64,000 bases of DNA from NCBI RefSeq assembly GCF_035581365.1, contig NZ_CP141590.1:2972001-3036000 (forward strand). Reading direction: 5' to 3'. A program made the position numbers and the translations under genes. The stretch comes from Tsuneonella sp. CC-YZS046 (GTDB lineage: Bacteria > Pseudomonadota > Alphaproteobacteria > Sphingomonadales > Sphingomonadaceae). This document shows positions 26,009 to 34,682 of the stretch, one piece after another; position 1 is the stretch's first letter; the number at the start of each line of letters is the position of its first letter. The notes beneath the pieces are model-generated. The model searched no databases, was not told the origin of the DNA, and saw nothing but the letters and a program-made list of their open reading frames with translations.

Positions 26009-26847
26009 TTGCGGTTCTTTCCGGGAAGCCGGCGGCGTTCGGCGGCGAGCTGTTCCACCGCCTCCACCAGCAGCGGGCTGCCGCAGTTCCAGTATTTGCC
26101 GTGGACGTTGAGCACCGGCCGCGTGCGCGCCTTGCCCCAGAGCACCGGATTGCGGCGCAGGGTCGCCGACGCGCGCGTGCTGGTGTCGAAATAGCTTACG
26201 GCGAACATGTCGGGCGGATCGAGCACCACGCGTTCGACCGGCACGCCTTCCCACAGCGGCGGTCCCCATTCGCGCTGGAGATTGCGGAACCCGGCCGCGG
26301 TGAGCGAAATATCGACGAAGGTGCCCGCCCCGGCCCCGCCGCCGTCGGGGCGGTAATAGATCACGGTCGGCCAGTCGGAGCGGGGCGCGGCCGCGCGCGC
26401 GCGGGTAAGCCGGGCGCGCATGTCGGCGATCACCGCTTCGCCACGGGGCCGTTGGCCGAGCGCCTGGGCGATCTCGCGCGTCATCTGCTCGACCTCTGCC
26501 CATTCATTGGCGAGCGGAACCTGCACCACCTTCACGCCAAAGCGGGCAAGGGCTTCGGCGCTGCGCTGGTCCATCGCATCGCTGACCAGCAGCAGCTTCG
26601 CGCCGGAGGCGATGATCTCCTCGGCCGCTCCGCGATTGGCGGGAAAGCCGCGCGCTCGCCCGGCATAGAAGGAAAGCGGGCCGGTGGCCTGGGCGGACAC
26701 GGACGCGATCTGCGCCCGGTCGCCCAGCATCAGCAGCATCTGGTCGGCGCACAGGCCGAAGGACGCAGCACGGGGCAGCGGGCGCGCGGCCGAGGCGGGC
26801 ACGGCGGCGAAAGCCGCCGCCGTCATGAAGGCCAGCGCCCGGCGCAT
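26005..26847 (-). CDS. ABC transporter substrate-binding protein, corrinoid/iron-complex type
   Basis: 280 residues with a cleavable signal peptide (MRRALAFMTAAAFAAVPASA). The mature part opens RAASFGLCADQMLLMLGDRAQIASVS, a variant of the BtuF-type opening, and continues as a TroA/BtuF-like two-lobe protein. It lacks a lipobox. ATG 26847 overlaps the stop of the 185-aa gene by one base (TGATG). Context (B12 riboswitch operon with cobW-cobN-cobO) points to a corrinoid or cobalt chelate as ligand. Confidence 0.85.
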   Translation of the reverse strand: MRRALAFMTAAAFAAVPASAARPLPRAASFGLCADQMLLMLGDRAQIASVSAQATGPLSFYAGRARGFPANRGAAEEIIASGAKLLLVSDAMDQRSAEALARFGVKVVQVPLANEWAEVEQMTREIAQALGQRPRGEAVIADMRARLTRARAAAPRSDWPTVIYYRPDGGGAGAGTFVDISLTAAGFRNLQREWGPPLWEGVPVERVVLDPPDMFAVSYFDTSTRASATLRRNPVLWGKARTRPVLNVHGKYWNCGSPLLVEAVEQLAAERRRLPGKNRK

Positions 26848-27404
26848 CACCGGAAGCCCTTGCCCAACGTATCGCGCCCGTCGGGATCGTGCCCGGCATA
26901 GGTCTTCAAGGTGTGGTGCCACAGCGCGAGGCGGCTCCAGTCGGGCGTATCGGCCAGCCCGTCCTCATCGGTCAGGAACGGGTTGGGGAAATAGATGCTG
27001 AGGGTGGATTCCCCCTTGCCGTTCTCCACCCGCAGCGACCAGGTGACGGGATCGCCATGCTTGTCCATTCCGCGCACCAGCTCGCATTTGCCGGGGCGGC
27101 GGTGGGCCACGATTTCCGGCTCCGCCCTGGATTCCCCGATGCAGAGGTGGAAATGGCCGCCCCGGCCCCAATGGACCGTGAAATAGCCGTCGCCGACATT
27201 GATGGATTTCGGCGGTCCCGGGCAACGCAGCTCATAGGCTCCGCCCTGGATCATCGGGCCGAAGGTCAGTTCGGCCCAGTGGTTTTCGAACAGGTCGCGG
27301 AACAGGGTTTCGAGGAAATCCTCGTCCAGCGGGAGCGCCCAGATTTCGGTCTTCAGCCTGCCGTCCTCGTGCCGTTCCTCGATCTTCGCGATCTTGGCCA
27401 TCAT
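26847..27404 (-). CDS. conserved protein of unknown function in the B12 operon (185 aa)
   Basis: 185 residues, no signal peptide, no transmembrane segment, so cytoplasmic. It is rich in His, Trp and aromatic residues: LFENHWAELTFGPMIQGG, VHWGRGGHFHLCIGE, LWHHTLKTYAGHD. The HFHLCIG and HRRPGKCE segments could bind metal or a corrinoid. No family with a known role can be named. An AAGGAG site precedes the ATG at 27404. It is the first gene after the terminator that follows btuB and is coupled to the binding-protein gene. Confidence 0.82.
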   Translation of the reverse strand: MMAKIAKIEERHEDGRLKTEIWALPLDEDFLETLFRDLFENHWAELTFGPMIQGGAYELRCPGPPKSINVGDGYFTVHWGRGGHFHLCIGESRAEPEIVAHRRPGKCELVRGMDKHGDPVTWSLRVENGKGESTLSIYFPNPFLTDEDGLADTPDWSRLALWHHTLKTYAGHDPDGRDTLGKGFR

Positions 27405-27416
27405 GTTTCTCCTTGG

Positions 27417-27452
27417 AAAAAACAGGGCGGCGCCAGTTTCAGCGCCGCCCTG
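27417..27452 (-). terminator. strong intrinsic terminator after btuB, inside the B12 operon
   Basis: On the minus strand CAGGGCGGCG (27452-27443) and CGCCGCCCTG (27432-27423) pair perfectly over 10 bp, and six T follow (27422-27417). It starts 11 bp behind the btuB stop and ends 13 bp before the next gene. Confidence 0.92.
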
Positions 27453-27462
27453 CCGAAGACAT

Positions 27463-29388
27463 TCAGAAGCTCTGCCGGATTCCTGCGTAGAAACTCAGCC
27501 CCGCCGTGCCGTAACCGGCTTCGGTTTGGTATTTTTCATCGAGGAGATTTTCGATGCGGCCCGTAAGTTCGGTTTTCTCGAAAAGATTCAACCGCCCGGC
27601 GAGCGTTATCACGACAGGATTGTCCAGCTTCACTATCTGCGAAGGGAATGTGCTGAAGTCGGTGTCGAGCGTGTCGCTCCAATAGCTGGCCGTGAGGTTC
27701 AGATTGGCGCGCTCGTTGAGGAAGGTGTAATTCATATTGCCCGAGATGTAGTGCCGGGGGCGATTTTGCAGCCGTTCACCTGTCGCGGCCCTCACCTGGT
27801 TGTTGGTGTAGGCCACCCGAACGCTGAGCGCTTCGTTCGGATTCCAGGCGAGCGAGGCTTCGACGCCCTTCGATCGCGTCCTTCCTGGAACGTTGAAATA
27901 ATTGGGTTCCGGGTCGCCGAAGCCGATGAAGTTGATCTTGTTCCTGGTGTCGATCTGGAAATAGACGACTTCGAGCTGCAGCGTATCGTCGGCGAGCTTC
28001 TGCTCGATGCCGAGATCCCAGCTCTTGCTGGTCTCGGGTTTGAGGTTGATGTTGCCGAACAGCGGATCGCCGCAGCAGCGGCCATATAGCTCGAACAGGC
28101 TGGGCGCCCTGAAACCTGTCGAATAGCTGCCCTTCAGCTTCGTTCCGGTGGCGGCGATATTGTAGGCAGCCGTGCCGCGATAGGTATCGAATGTCCCGAA
28201 TGTCTCATGGTCGTCGATGCGAACACCCGCCGACAGATACAGCGATTCGAACAGGCCCAGCTGATAAAGCGCGTAGAACCCGTTGTTCCTCACGGAAATG
28301 CGATCGGAAACCGCGTCGCTCCGCATGCGATCGTTCTTGGTTTCAGCGCCGAAGACGAGCACGTTGTCGGCGTCGATGGCATAGGAGCCCTGGAAGTCGA
28401 ACTTGGTTCGGTCGCCGTAGTAGAAATAGGAATCGGCCCCGTTATCGAAGCCTTCCCGCTCGTTACGGGCATAGGAAGCACCGAACTCGCCCCGCAGCGC
28501 CCCATCCAGCAGGCTGAAGCCGGTGGAAAGACGCCCCGAATATTGGAGGAAGTCATCGCCGACGTCGGGGTCGTCGCAGTATGGGCCGCCGCAGGCGTCA
28601 TAATTCAACGTGCCTTCGGCGTAGCGATAGACCGCCTTTGCATACCAATCGTCCGAAAATTGATAGTCGAAACGGCCGCTGCTGGAGAAATTCTTGTATT
28701 TTTCGCCTTCGGAATTGCCGGGAAGGTTTTCGTCGGCGGCGGAGAAGCCGTCGGTGTGCAGATATTGCAAGTCGACCGAGTAACCGAAGCGATCATTCGC
28801 CAGGCCGCCCCGGATCTGACCGCCCAGCAGATAGGTGCCGTAGCTGCCGCCTTCGCCGAATATCGAACCTGTCAGGGGGCCTGAGCCGCGCTTCGAGACG
28901 ATATTGATGACGCCCCCGATCGCTTCGCTGCCGTACAGCACGCTCTGAGAGCCGCGCAGCACTTCGATGCGTTCGATGTTGGTGGCGAGAAGCTGGGAGA
29001 AATCGAAGGCCGTCTGGCTGCGGCTGGGATCGGAAACCTCGACGCCATCGATCAGGACGAATGTGCCTTCAGGATTCTGGCCGCGCAATTTCAGGCTGGA
29101 ATCGGTTCCGCGCGCACCGAACTGGGCAACGGAAAGGCCGGGCGTCGTTTGCAAGGCGTCCAGCACGAAACGAGTCTGCCGGTTTTCAAGCTCCTTCGCG
29201 GTGATCACCGTGATGGAGGAACCGATCTTGCCGATGTCCGTCGGAACACGGGTCGCGGTGACCACTATGTCGCTGCCATCCGGTTCGGCATTGCCGGCGG
29301 AGGCGGCGCTGTCTGTGGCCGTGTCCGCCAGCGCGGGCGTGGCGGTCGCCATGGCCGACAATGAGACGAGATAGATTATTTTCTTCAT
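27463..29388 (-). CDS. btuB: TonB-dependent outer-membrane cobalamin receptor (BtuB-like)
   Basis: 641 residues. Signal peptide (MKKIIYLVSLSAMATATPALA), TonB-box/plug start GSDIVVTATRVPTDIGKIGSS, plug sequence VLRGSQSVLYGSEAIGGVINIVSKRG and a beta-barrel ending in the aromatic residue of YAGIRQSF. The size (about 614 in E. coli BtuB) and the cobalamin riboswitch upstream make B12 uptake the likely role. A 233-nt leader (29389-29621) separates riboswitch and start. The strong terminator directly behind the gene should make btuB the most expressed gene of the unit. Confidence 0.93.
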   Translation of the reverse strand: MKKIIYLVSLSAMATATPALADTATDSAASAGNAEPDGSDIVVTATRVPTDIGKIGSSITVITAKELENRQTRFVLDALQTTPGLSVAQFGARGTDSSLKLRGQNPEGTFVLIDGVEVSDPSRSQTAFDFSQLLATNIERIEVLRGSQSVLYGSEAIGGVINIVSKRGSGPLTGSIFGEGGSYGTYLLGGQIRGGLANDRFGYSVDLQYLHTDGFSAADENLPGNSEGEKYKNFSSSGRFDYQFSDDWYAKAVYRYAEGTLNYDACGGPYCDDPDVGDDFLQYSGRLSTGFSLLDGALRGEFGASYARNEREGFDNGADSYFYYGDRTKFDFQGSYAIDADNVLVFGAETKNDRMRSDAVSDRISVRNNGFYALYQLGLFESLYLSAGVRIDDHETFGTFDTYRGTAAYNIAATGTKLKGSYSTGFRAPSLFELYGRCCGDPLFGNINLKPETSKSWDLGIEQKLADDTLQLEVVYFQIDTRNKINFIGFGDPEPNYFNVPGRTRSKGVEASLAWNPNEALSVRVAYTNNQVRAATGERLQNRPRHYISGNMNYTFLNERANLNLTASYWSDTLDTDFSTFPSQIVKLDNPVVITLAGRLNLFEKTELTGRIENLLDEKYQTEAGYGTAGLSFYAGIRQSF

Positions 29389-29621
29389 GGGTTAACCCCC
29401 CTGGCGCCAGAGCAACTGGCGGCGGGGGCGAACCGGCGCGTTCGCGATCAGGCCGGTGCGGGCACCAGCCAGGCGAACGAACGGCCGGCCAGCGCAGGCG
29501 GGCGGGCGCATATCGCCCACGCAGCGCATGACCGTGCGGCCCCAGCCGCATTGGTTCGTCGCTCAGACGGAGGTTTACCGTGCCATGGCCATCCCCTGGA
29601 CCGCGGCAAGAGCGACCATGC

Positions 29622-29846
29622 GCCGGCAGGTCTCCTGGCTCGCGGGTCATAGCTTGATGCACGGCCTTCCCAAGCCCGCATGTTTCAGCAACCGGCCCAG
29701 TGGCTGTTTCCCCGCCCCTTATCGTTGGGGGGAAACGATGTGCATCGCGCTCGCCGCTTACAGTTGCAGGGACAGCCTCGGATTCGGATCGGCCGAAAAG
29801 CCTTTCCTCACCGCGTTCCCGAATTAAGCCCTCTCGGGCACCGGCG
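29622..29846 (-). promoter_or_regulatory. cobalamin riboswitch heading btuB and the second B12 operon
   Basis: Minus-strand order: GGTGCCCGAGAGGG near the 5' end, core GTCCCTGCAACTGTAAGCGG, then B12 box AGCCAGGAGACCTGCC (29640-29625). The box is identical to that of the riboswitch at 15131-15306. The following leader to btuB is about 230 nt with several GC-rich hairpins and no clear terminator. The stretch 29847-30009 on the other side holds no gene I can support; it must carry the promoter. Confidence 0.95.
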
Positions 29847-30009
29847 CGATCATGAAAGCGGGCAAGCCCGCCTTCGCAGGCGCACATAAGCCAAATTCAA
29901 AAGGAAGCCAATCCTTCATTGCAATGCATCCATCTCTCGCCAGCGCTGGACGATTTCAGACGCATCCGGCCGGCTTCGCCGCGCCTGCTCAACAGGCGGG
30001 CCAGTGCTG

Positions 30010-30510
30010 TCAGGGGCTATCGGGGCCGGTGGCGCGGATGTTGAAGTCGGAAACTATTTTCCAATCCGCCGTTCCAATTTTCTGCCAGACGGTCTGGTTC
30101 TTCCCGACGATCGTGGCCGGTTGGCCGTTGGCCTGGGTGTAGGTGTTGGCGAAATCGCCGGTTGTGACCGCAAGGTCGCCACTTTCGGAAATCCATGCCT
30201 GGCTTGAGGTCATGTCATAAGCGAATGCGCTATCGTTCAGCATGATTTTGAAGGCCTTGCCTATCGCGTCAAGGCCGACCAGCGGGTCGGAGCCTGGCAC
30301 GACCAGCGTCGCATCCGGCGCATACCGGCTGATCGCCTCGTCCACGTTCCGCGCGCTCATGGCGGCAAGTTGCTCCTGCTCGGCCTGGCGGACCGCGCTC
30401 AGAGTCACGCTGGGGCTGTTCGCACCCGCCCCGGCTTCGTCGGCCTTTTTGTCCGAGCAGGAACCGAGCAGCACCAGCAATGCGACGAGGAAAATAGAGG
30501 CACGAGTCAT
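30010..30510 (-). CDS. SnoaL/DUF4440-like lipoprotein
   Basis: 166 residues. Lipoprotein signal MTRASIFLVALLVLLGSC with cysteine 18 as the lipidation site, then a linker and a cone-shaped SnoaL/DUF4440 fold: QLAAMSARNVDEAISRYAPDATLVVPG, DYANTYTQ-like strand (TGDFANTYTQANGQP) and WQKIGTADWKIVSDFN. Such proteins include ketosteroid-isomerase-like enzymes and many of unknown role. The gene stands alone between the B12 region and the phytate genes, transcribed away from the latter. Confidence 0.82.
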   Translation of the reverse strand: MTRASIFLVALLVLLGSCSDKKADEAGAGANSPSVTLSAVRQAEQEQLAAMSARNVDEAISRYAPDATLVVPGSDPLVGLDAIGKAFKIMLNDSAFAYDMTSSQAWISESGDLAVTTGDFANTYTQANGQPATIVGKNQTVWQKIGTADWKIVSDFNIRATGPDSP

Positions 30511-30732
30511 GACAAACCTCTGAAAGCTGTCGCCAGCTTACCACAGGAATGCGACCGATGCAGCCATCTGTGCCGGGCGAGCGAATCCCGGGCTGGCCGC
30601 CAATCTTCCAGCCCCGATCTTCCGGCGCTGCCAGTGTAACCGAATTGTCACGGCTCTTTCATCAACCCATCACATGCTTGCTGCAGGGGCGCCCTCGAAG
30701 ACGCGTAAAATCGCCAAACGAGGGAAATCGAC

Positions 30733-33570
30733 ATGACCTATTCGCGTGCCTGCCGCCGCCGCATTCTGCTTGCCGCCGCACTTGCCGGCGGCTCCATGCT
30801 GGCGACCCCAGCCCTGGCCGGAGAAGTCGCCGGTTCGGTCATGGATTCGTCCGGCACCATGGCGCTCAATTCCGCGCAATTGCGGATCGTCGAACTCAAC
30901 CGCGTGACGGTCGCCGCTCGCGACGGCAGCTTTCGCTTCGTGGATGTTCCAGCCGGCAGCTATACGCTGGAAGCGCAGTATATCAGCGCGGACACGGTGC
31001 AGCAGACGATCGAGGTGCCGGTCAGTGGCGTAGTCACCGCGAATCTCGCGCTGGGCGGCGAAACCGCCAGCCAGATCCTGGTGCTGGGCCAGCAAGCCAA
31101 CCTCGCCAGTTCCCTCTCGCGCCAGCGCTCGGCCGATGGCGTCGAAAGCGTGCTGACGCGCGATGGCGTAGGCCAGTTTCCCGATCAGAACGTGGCCGAA
31201 TCGCTGCGCCGCCTGCCTGGCCTCAATATCCTCAACGACCAGGGCGAAGGCCGCTTCGTTTCGGTTCGCGGCCTCGACCCGGAACTCAACGCGGCTTCGA
31301 TCAACGGCACGCGCATTCCCGCACCGGAAAGCGATGTCCGGTCCGTGGCGCTCGACGTGATCCCGGCCGAGTTGATCGAATCGATCGAGGTCAAGAAATC
31401 GCTGACCCCGGATATGGATGGAGACACCATCGGCGCGTCGATCGAGATCAACACCACCAGCGCTTTCGATCGCAAGAAGGATCTGCTCTCGATCAAGCTC
31501 GAAGGCAGCTACAATGATTATTCCGAAGAGCTGACCCCCAAGGGCAGCCTGGATTTCTCGAAGAAGCTGAGCGACAATTTCGGCATTGCGGGCGGCTTCA
31601 GCTACTACAAGCGCAAGTTCGAAAGCGACAATATCGAGGCGGCGGACTGGGACGAGGTGGACGGCGCGGTCTTCGCCCGCGAGTTGCAGTATCGCGATTA
31701 CGACGTGGCGCGCGAGCGCATCGGCGGCTCGCTGAGCTTCGACTGGCGCCCTTCCGACACCACCAAGCTCTATGCCCGCGGCCTTTACAGCCAGTTCGAG
31801 GATCAGGAATTCCGCGGCGACGTGATCTTCATCCTGGACGAGGACGAGATCGATCCGCGAGCGGGCAACGCCACTTCCGCATCCTTCGTGGATGAGGACG
31901 GCCGGATCGAAGTCCGCCGCCGGATGAAGGATCGCTTCGAACGCCAGCGGATCAAATCGGTGACCGTTGGCGGCGAAACCGAGGCAGGCCCCTGGAAGGC
32001 GACCTATTCCGGCTCGTGGTCGGAATCGAGCGAACGCGAGAACGGATCGATCGACCCGACCCGTTTTCGCGCCCGGTTCAATGACGATGGCGTCGGCCTC
32101 GATTTCGATTATTCGAACTCTCGCAAGCCGCTCTATTCCATCACCAGCGGCGCGGACCTGTTCCTCGATCCGTCGGAATACGGCTTCAACGAGCTGGAAC
32201 GCACCACGCTTTCCAACTCGAAGGACCGCGAATATGTAGCGAAGGGCGACCTTTCGCGCGAATTCGCCACCGCGGGCGGCAGCTTCACCATTCAGGCGGG
32301 CGGCAAGGCTCGCTGGCGCAAGAAGTCATACGATCTCCAGGCGGACGTATATGACGATTACGACGGGGATTATTCCCTGGCCGACGTGCTGGGCAAGCAG
32401 ACCTATCGTATCACGGATATTCTGCCGTTGCCGAGCCATCATGCCCCGACCGACTTCTTCTATGCCAATCAGGGCAATTTCGTCCTCAATCCGATCGACA
32501 CCGCGATCAATTCGAATTCTTCCGACTATGCGGTGAAGGAAGACATCGTCGCGGGCTATCTGCTTGGCCGCTGGGACAGCGCGCAGTTGCGGATAATCGG
32601 CGGTGTCCGGATGGAGCGCACCAAGAACGACATCCGCGCGAAACTGACCCAATTCGTCGAGGAAGGCGAGGAATATGAAGGCGTGGAGCTGGATGAGGAT
32701 ACGGTGTTCGTATCGCCCAATCGCTTCACCCGTTCCTATACCGACTGGCTGCCAAGCCTGACCCTGCGTTATGAGCCGCAGCGCAATCTGGTTCTGCGCG
32801 CGGCGGGATACAAGAGCCTCGTCCGCCCCAAGCTTTCCAACCTCGCTCCGCGTTTCGAGCTGGACGAGGATCTCGAAGCGGTGGTCGGCAATCCGAACCT
32901 CAAGCCTTACAGTGCCTGGAACTTCGACGCATCGGTGGAATGGTATTTCGGCCAGAATTCGGCGCTGACCGGCGGGTTCTTCTGGAAGTCGATCAAGGAT
33001 TTCGTGGTCGAGCAGCACATCTCGGAGCCGGGGACGATCTACGGCGTCGATTATGAGGAGCTGACCACCTACATCAATGGCGACAAGGCCAAGATCAAGG
33101 GCTTCGAACTGTCCTACAATCAGGTCTTCAGCTTCCTGCCCGCGCCGCTGGATGGGCTGCTGTTCAATGCCAACTACACCTATACCGACGCCAAGGGCAC
33201 GGTGCTGAACGATGGCGACGTCACCGATCCGCGGCGGATTCCGCTGGCGGCGTCATCCAAGCACACCTTCAACATTGTGGTGGGCTATGAAAAGGGTCCG
33301 ATCTCGCTGCGCGCGGCCGGAACCTATCGCAGCAAATATCTGGACGAGCTGGGCGGCGAGGCGGAAGAAGATCGCTATGTCGCCGATCATTTCCAGCTCG
33401 ACCTCAGCGCCAAATATCGGATCACCGACGGCGTGCGCCTGTTCGCCGAATGGATCAACGTCACGGACGCACCCTACTTCGCCTACCAGAACTTCGCCGG
33501 CAGCCGTCGCCTGCTGCAATACGAAGAATATAGCTGGACGGCCAAGTTCGGCGTAATGGCGAACTTCTGA
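30733..33570 (+). CDS. TonB-dependent receptor coupled to a phytase
   Basis: 945 residues. Signal peptide ending near LATPALA, then a carboxypeptidase-regulatory-like beta-sandwich (about 30-110), a plug (VGQFPDQNVAESLRRLPGLN, then VSVRGLDPELNAASINGTRIP) and a barrel ending in FGVMANF. This belongs to the large carbohydrate/phytate-type TonB receptors of sphingomonads. Its TGA overlaps the ATG of the phytase by one base, so the pair is one unit and the receptor probably imports phytate or an inositol-phosphate product. The 222-bp spacer upstream (30511-30732) should hold the promoter; AACGAGGGAAATCGAC precedes the ATG. Confidence 0.9.
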   Translation: MTYSRACRRRILLAAALAGGSMLATPALAGEVAGSVMDSSGTMALNSAQLRIVELNRVTVAARDGSFRFVDVPAGSYTLEAQYISADTVQQTIEVPVSGVVTANLALGGETASQILVLGQQANLASSLSRQRSADGVESVLTRDGVGQFPDQNVAESLRRLPGLNILNDQGEGRFVSVRGLDPELNAASINGTRIPAPESDVRSVALDVIPAELIESIEVKKSLTPDMDGDTIGASIEINTTSAFDRKKDLLSIKLEGSYNDYSEELTPKGSLDFSKKLSDNFGIAGGFSYYKRKFESDNIEAADWDEVDGAVFARELQYRDYDVARERIGGSLSFDWRPSDTTKLYARGLYSQFEDQEFRGDVIFILDEDEIDPRAGNATSASFVDEDGRIEVRRRMKDRFERQRIKSVTVGGETEAGPWKATYSGSWSESSERENGSIDPTRFRARFNDDGVGLDFDYSNSRKPLYSITSGADLFLDPSEYGFNELERTTLSNSKDREYVAKGDLSREFATAGGSFTIQAGGKARWRKKSYDLQADVYDDYDGDYSLADVLGKQTYRITDILPLPSHHAPTDFFYANQGNFVLNPIDTAINSNSSDYAVKEDIVAGYLLGRWDSAQLRIIGGVRMERTKNDIRAKLTQFVEEGEEYEGVELDEDTVFVSPNRFTRSYTDWLPSLTLRYEPQRNLVLRAAGYKSLVRPKLSNLAPRFELDEDLEAVVGNPNLKPYSAWNFDASVEWYFGQNSALTGGFFWKSIKDFVVEQHISEPGTIYGVDYEELTTYINGDKAKIKGFELSYNQVFSFLPAPLDGLLFNANYTYTDAKGTVLNDGDVTDPRRIPLAASSKHTFNIVVGYEKGPISLRAAGTYRSKYLDELGGEAEEDRYVADHFQLDLSAKYRITDGVRLFAEWINVTDAPYFAYQNFAGSRRLLQYEEYSWTAKFGVMANF

Positions 33571-34601
33571 TGCGCCTGCGGCGGAGTCCTCTTCTCGCCC
33601 CGGCCGTGCTTGCCGCGCTTGCGGCCGGGGGCTGCGCCACCGTCCCGATTACCGGCGATCCGGCGGTCGAGGTCTTCGCCACGGGCGAAACCGAGCCTGT
33701 CGGAACCGGCAACGCGGATGCGGCGGACGACCCGGCGATCTGGCGCAATCCGGAAAACCCGGCGGCGAGCCTGATCGTGGCGACGGACAAGAAGGCCGGC
33801 CTCCATGTCTACGACCTGTCGGGCAAGAGCCGGTTCTTCGATCCGGCCGGGCTGCTCAACAATGTCGATCTGGTCGATATGGTGGCGGCGGGCATCATCG
33901 TCGTCGCCAGCGACCGCAACGATCCGGCCCATGCGCAATTGCGGCTCTACCGGCTCGATCCGGCGACGCCCGCCCTGCAGCCGCTGGGCACCGTCGATGG
34001 GGGCGTCGGTGAAGGCTACGGCATCTGCCTGTGGCGCAAGGGCGACCGGCTGCACGCCTTTTCCGTGCTGAAGGACGGCACGGTCAACGAATATGCGCTG
34101 GATCTCGGCGCCGAGCCGCGTTCCACCCTGGTGCTGGCCCGCAAGCTGGCGACCCAGGCGGAAGGCTGCGTCGCCGATCCGCGCGACGGCACGCTCTATG
34201 TCGGCGAAGAGGATGTCGGCATCTGGCGGTTCCGCGAGGGGGACGCCAAGGGCGAGCTGGTGGCCCCGGTCGACAACCGCCAGCTGGTCGCCGATGTCGA
34301 AGGCCTGGCGCTCGTGACCGATGGGGATGGCGGCGGCTGGCTGGTTGCGTCCAGCCAGGGCGACAATGCCTTCGCCCGCTATCGCCTGCCGGACATGGCC
34401 CCCGCCGGCCGCTTCCGCGTGGCGGCGGGGCGCTTCGGCTCGACCGAGGAGACGGACGGCATCGCCTTGAGGGCCGGCGATTTCGGCCCGGATTATCCGG
34501 GCGGGCTGTTCATCGCGCAGGACGGGTTCAACGGATCGCAGGCCCAGAACTTCAAGCTGGTCCCCTGGCAGGCCATCGTGGATGCGCTTGGCCCGCGATG
34601 A
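33570..34601 (+). CDS. beta-propeller phytase (3-phytase family)
   Basis: 343 residues. Lipoprotein-like signal (VLAALAAGGC, lipid cysteine near residue 22), then beta-propeller phytase blocks: NADAADDPAIWRNPENPAASLIVATDKKAGLHVYDLSG, GEGYGICLWR, GCVADPRDGTLYVGEEDVGIWRF and EETDGIALRAGDFGPDYPGGLFIAQDG. The acidic residues that hold calcium and phosphate in this family are abundant. It frees phosphate from phytate outside the cytoplasm, probably at the outer membrane next to the receptor encoded just before. Length fits the family. Confidence 0.92.
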   Translation: MRLRRSPLLAPAVLAALAAGGCATVPITGDPAVEVFATGETEPVGTGNADAADDPAIWRNPENPAASLIVATDKKAGLHVYDLSGKSRFFDPAGLLNNVDLVDMVAAGIIVVASDRNDPAHAQLRLYRLDPATPALQPLGTVDGGVGEGYGICLWRKGDRLHAFSVLKDGTVNEYALDLGAEPRSTLVLARKLATQAEGCVADPRDGTLYVGEEDVGIWRFREGDAKGELVAPVDNRQLVADVEGLALVTDGDGGGWLVASSQGDNAFARYRLPDMAPAGRFRVAAGRFGSTEETDGIALRAGDFGPDYPGGLFIAQDGFNGSQAQNFKLVPWQAIVDALGPR

Positions 34602-34682
34602 CTTTGCCCGAAATGATTCCGCCTGGGAGAATCCTGCCTGAGAGAATCATGATTGCCTGAATGAGGGCGCCGGCGGCGCGGC

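Noticed and set aside
34602-34682. Imperfect gaatcctgcctgagagaatc repeats between phytase and yqgE
   Set aside because: Short, degenerate, and partly read as the simple end of converging genes; not enough to call a repeat array or terminator.
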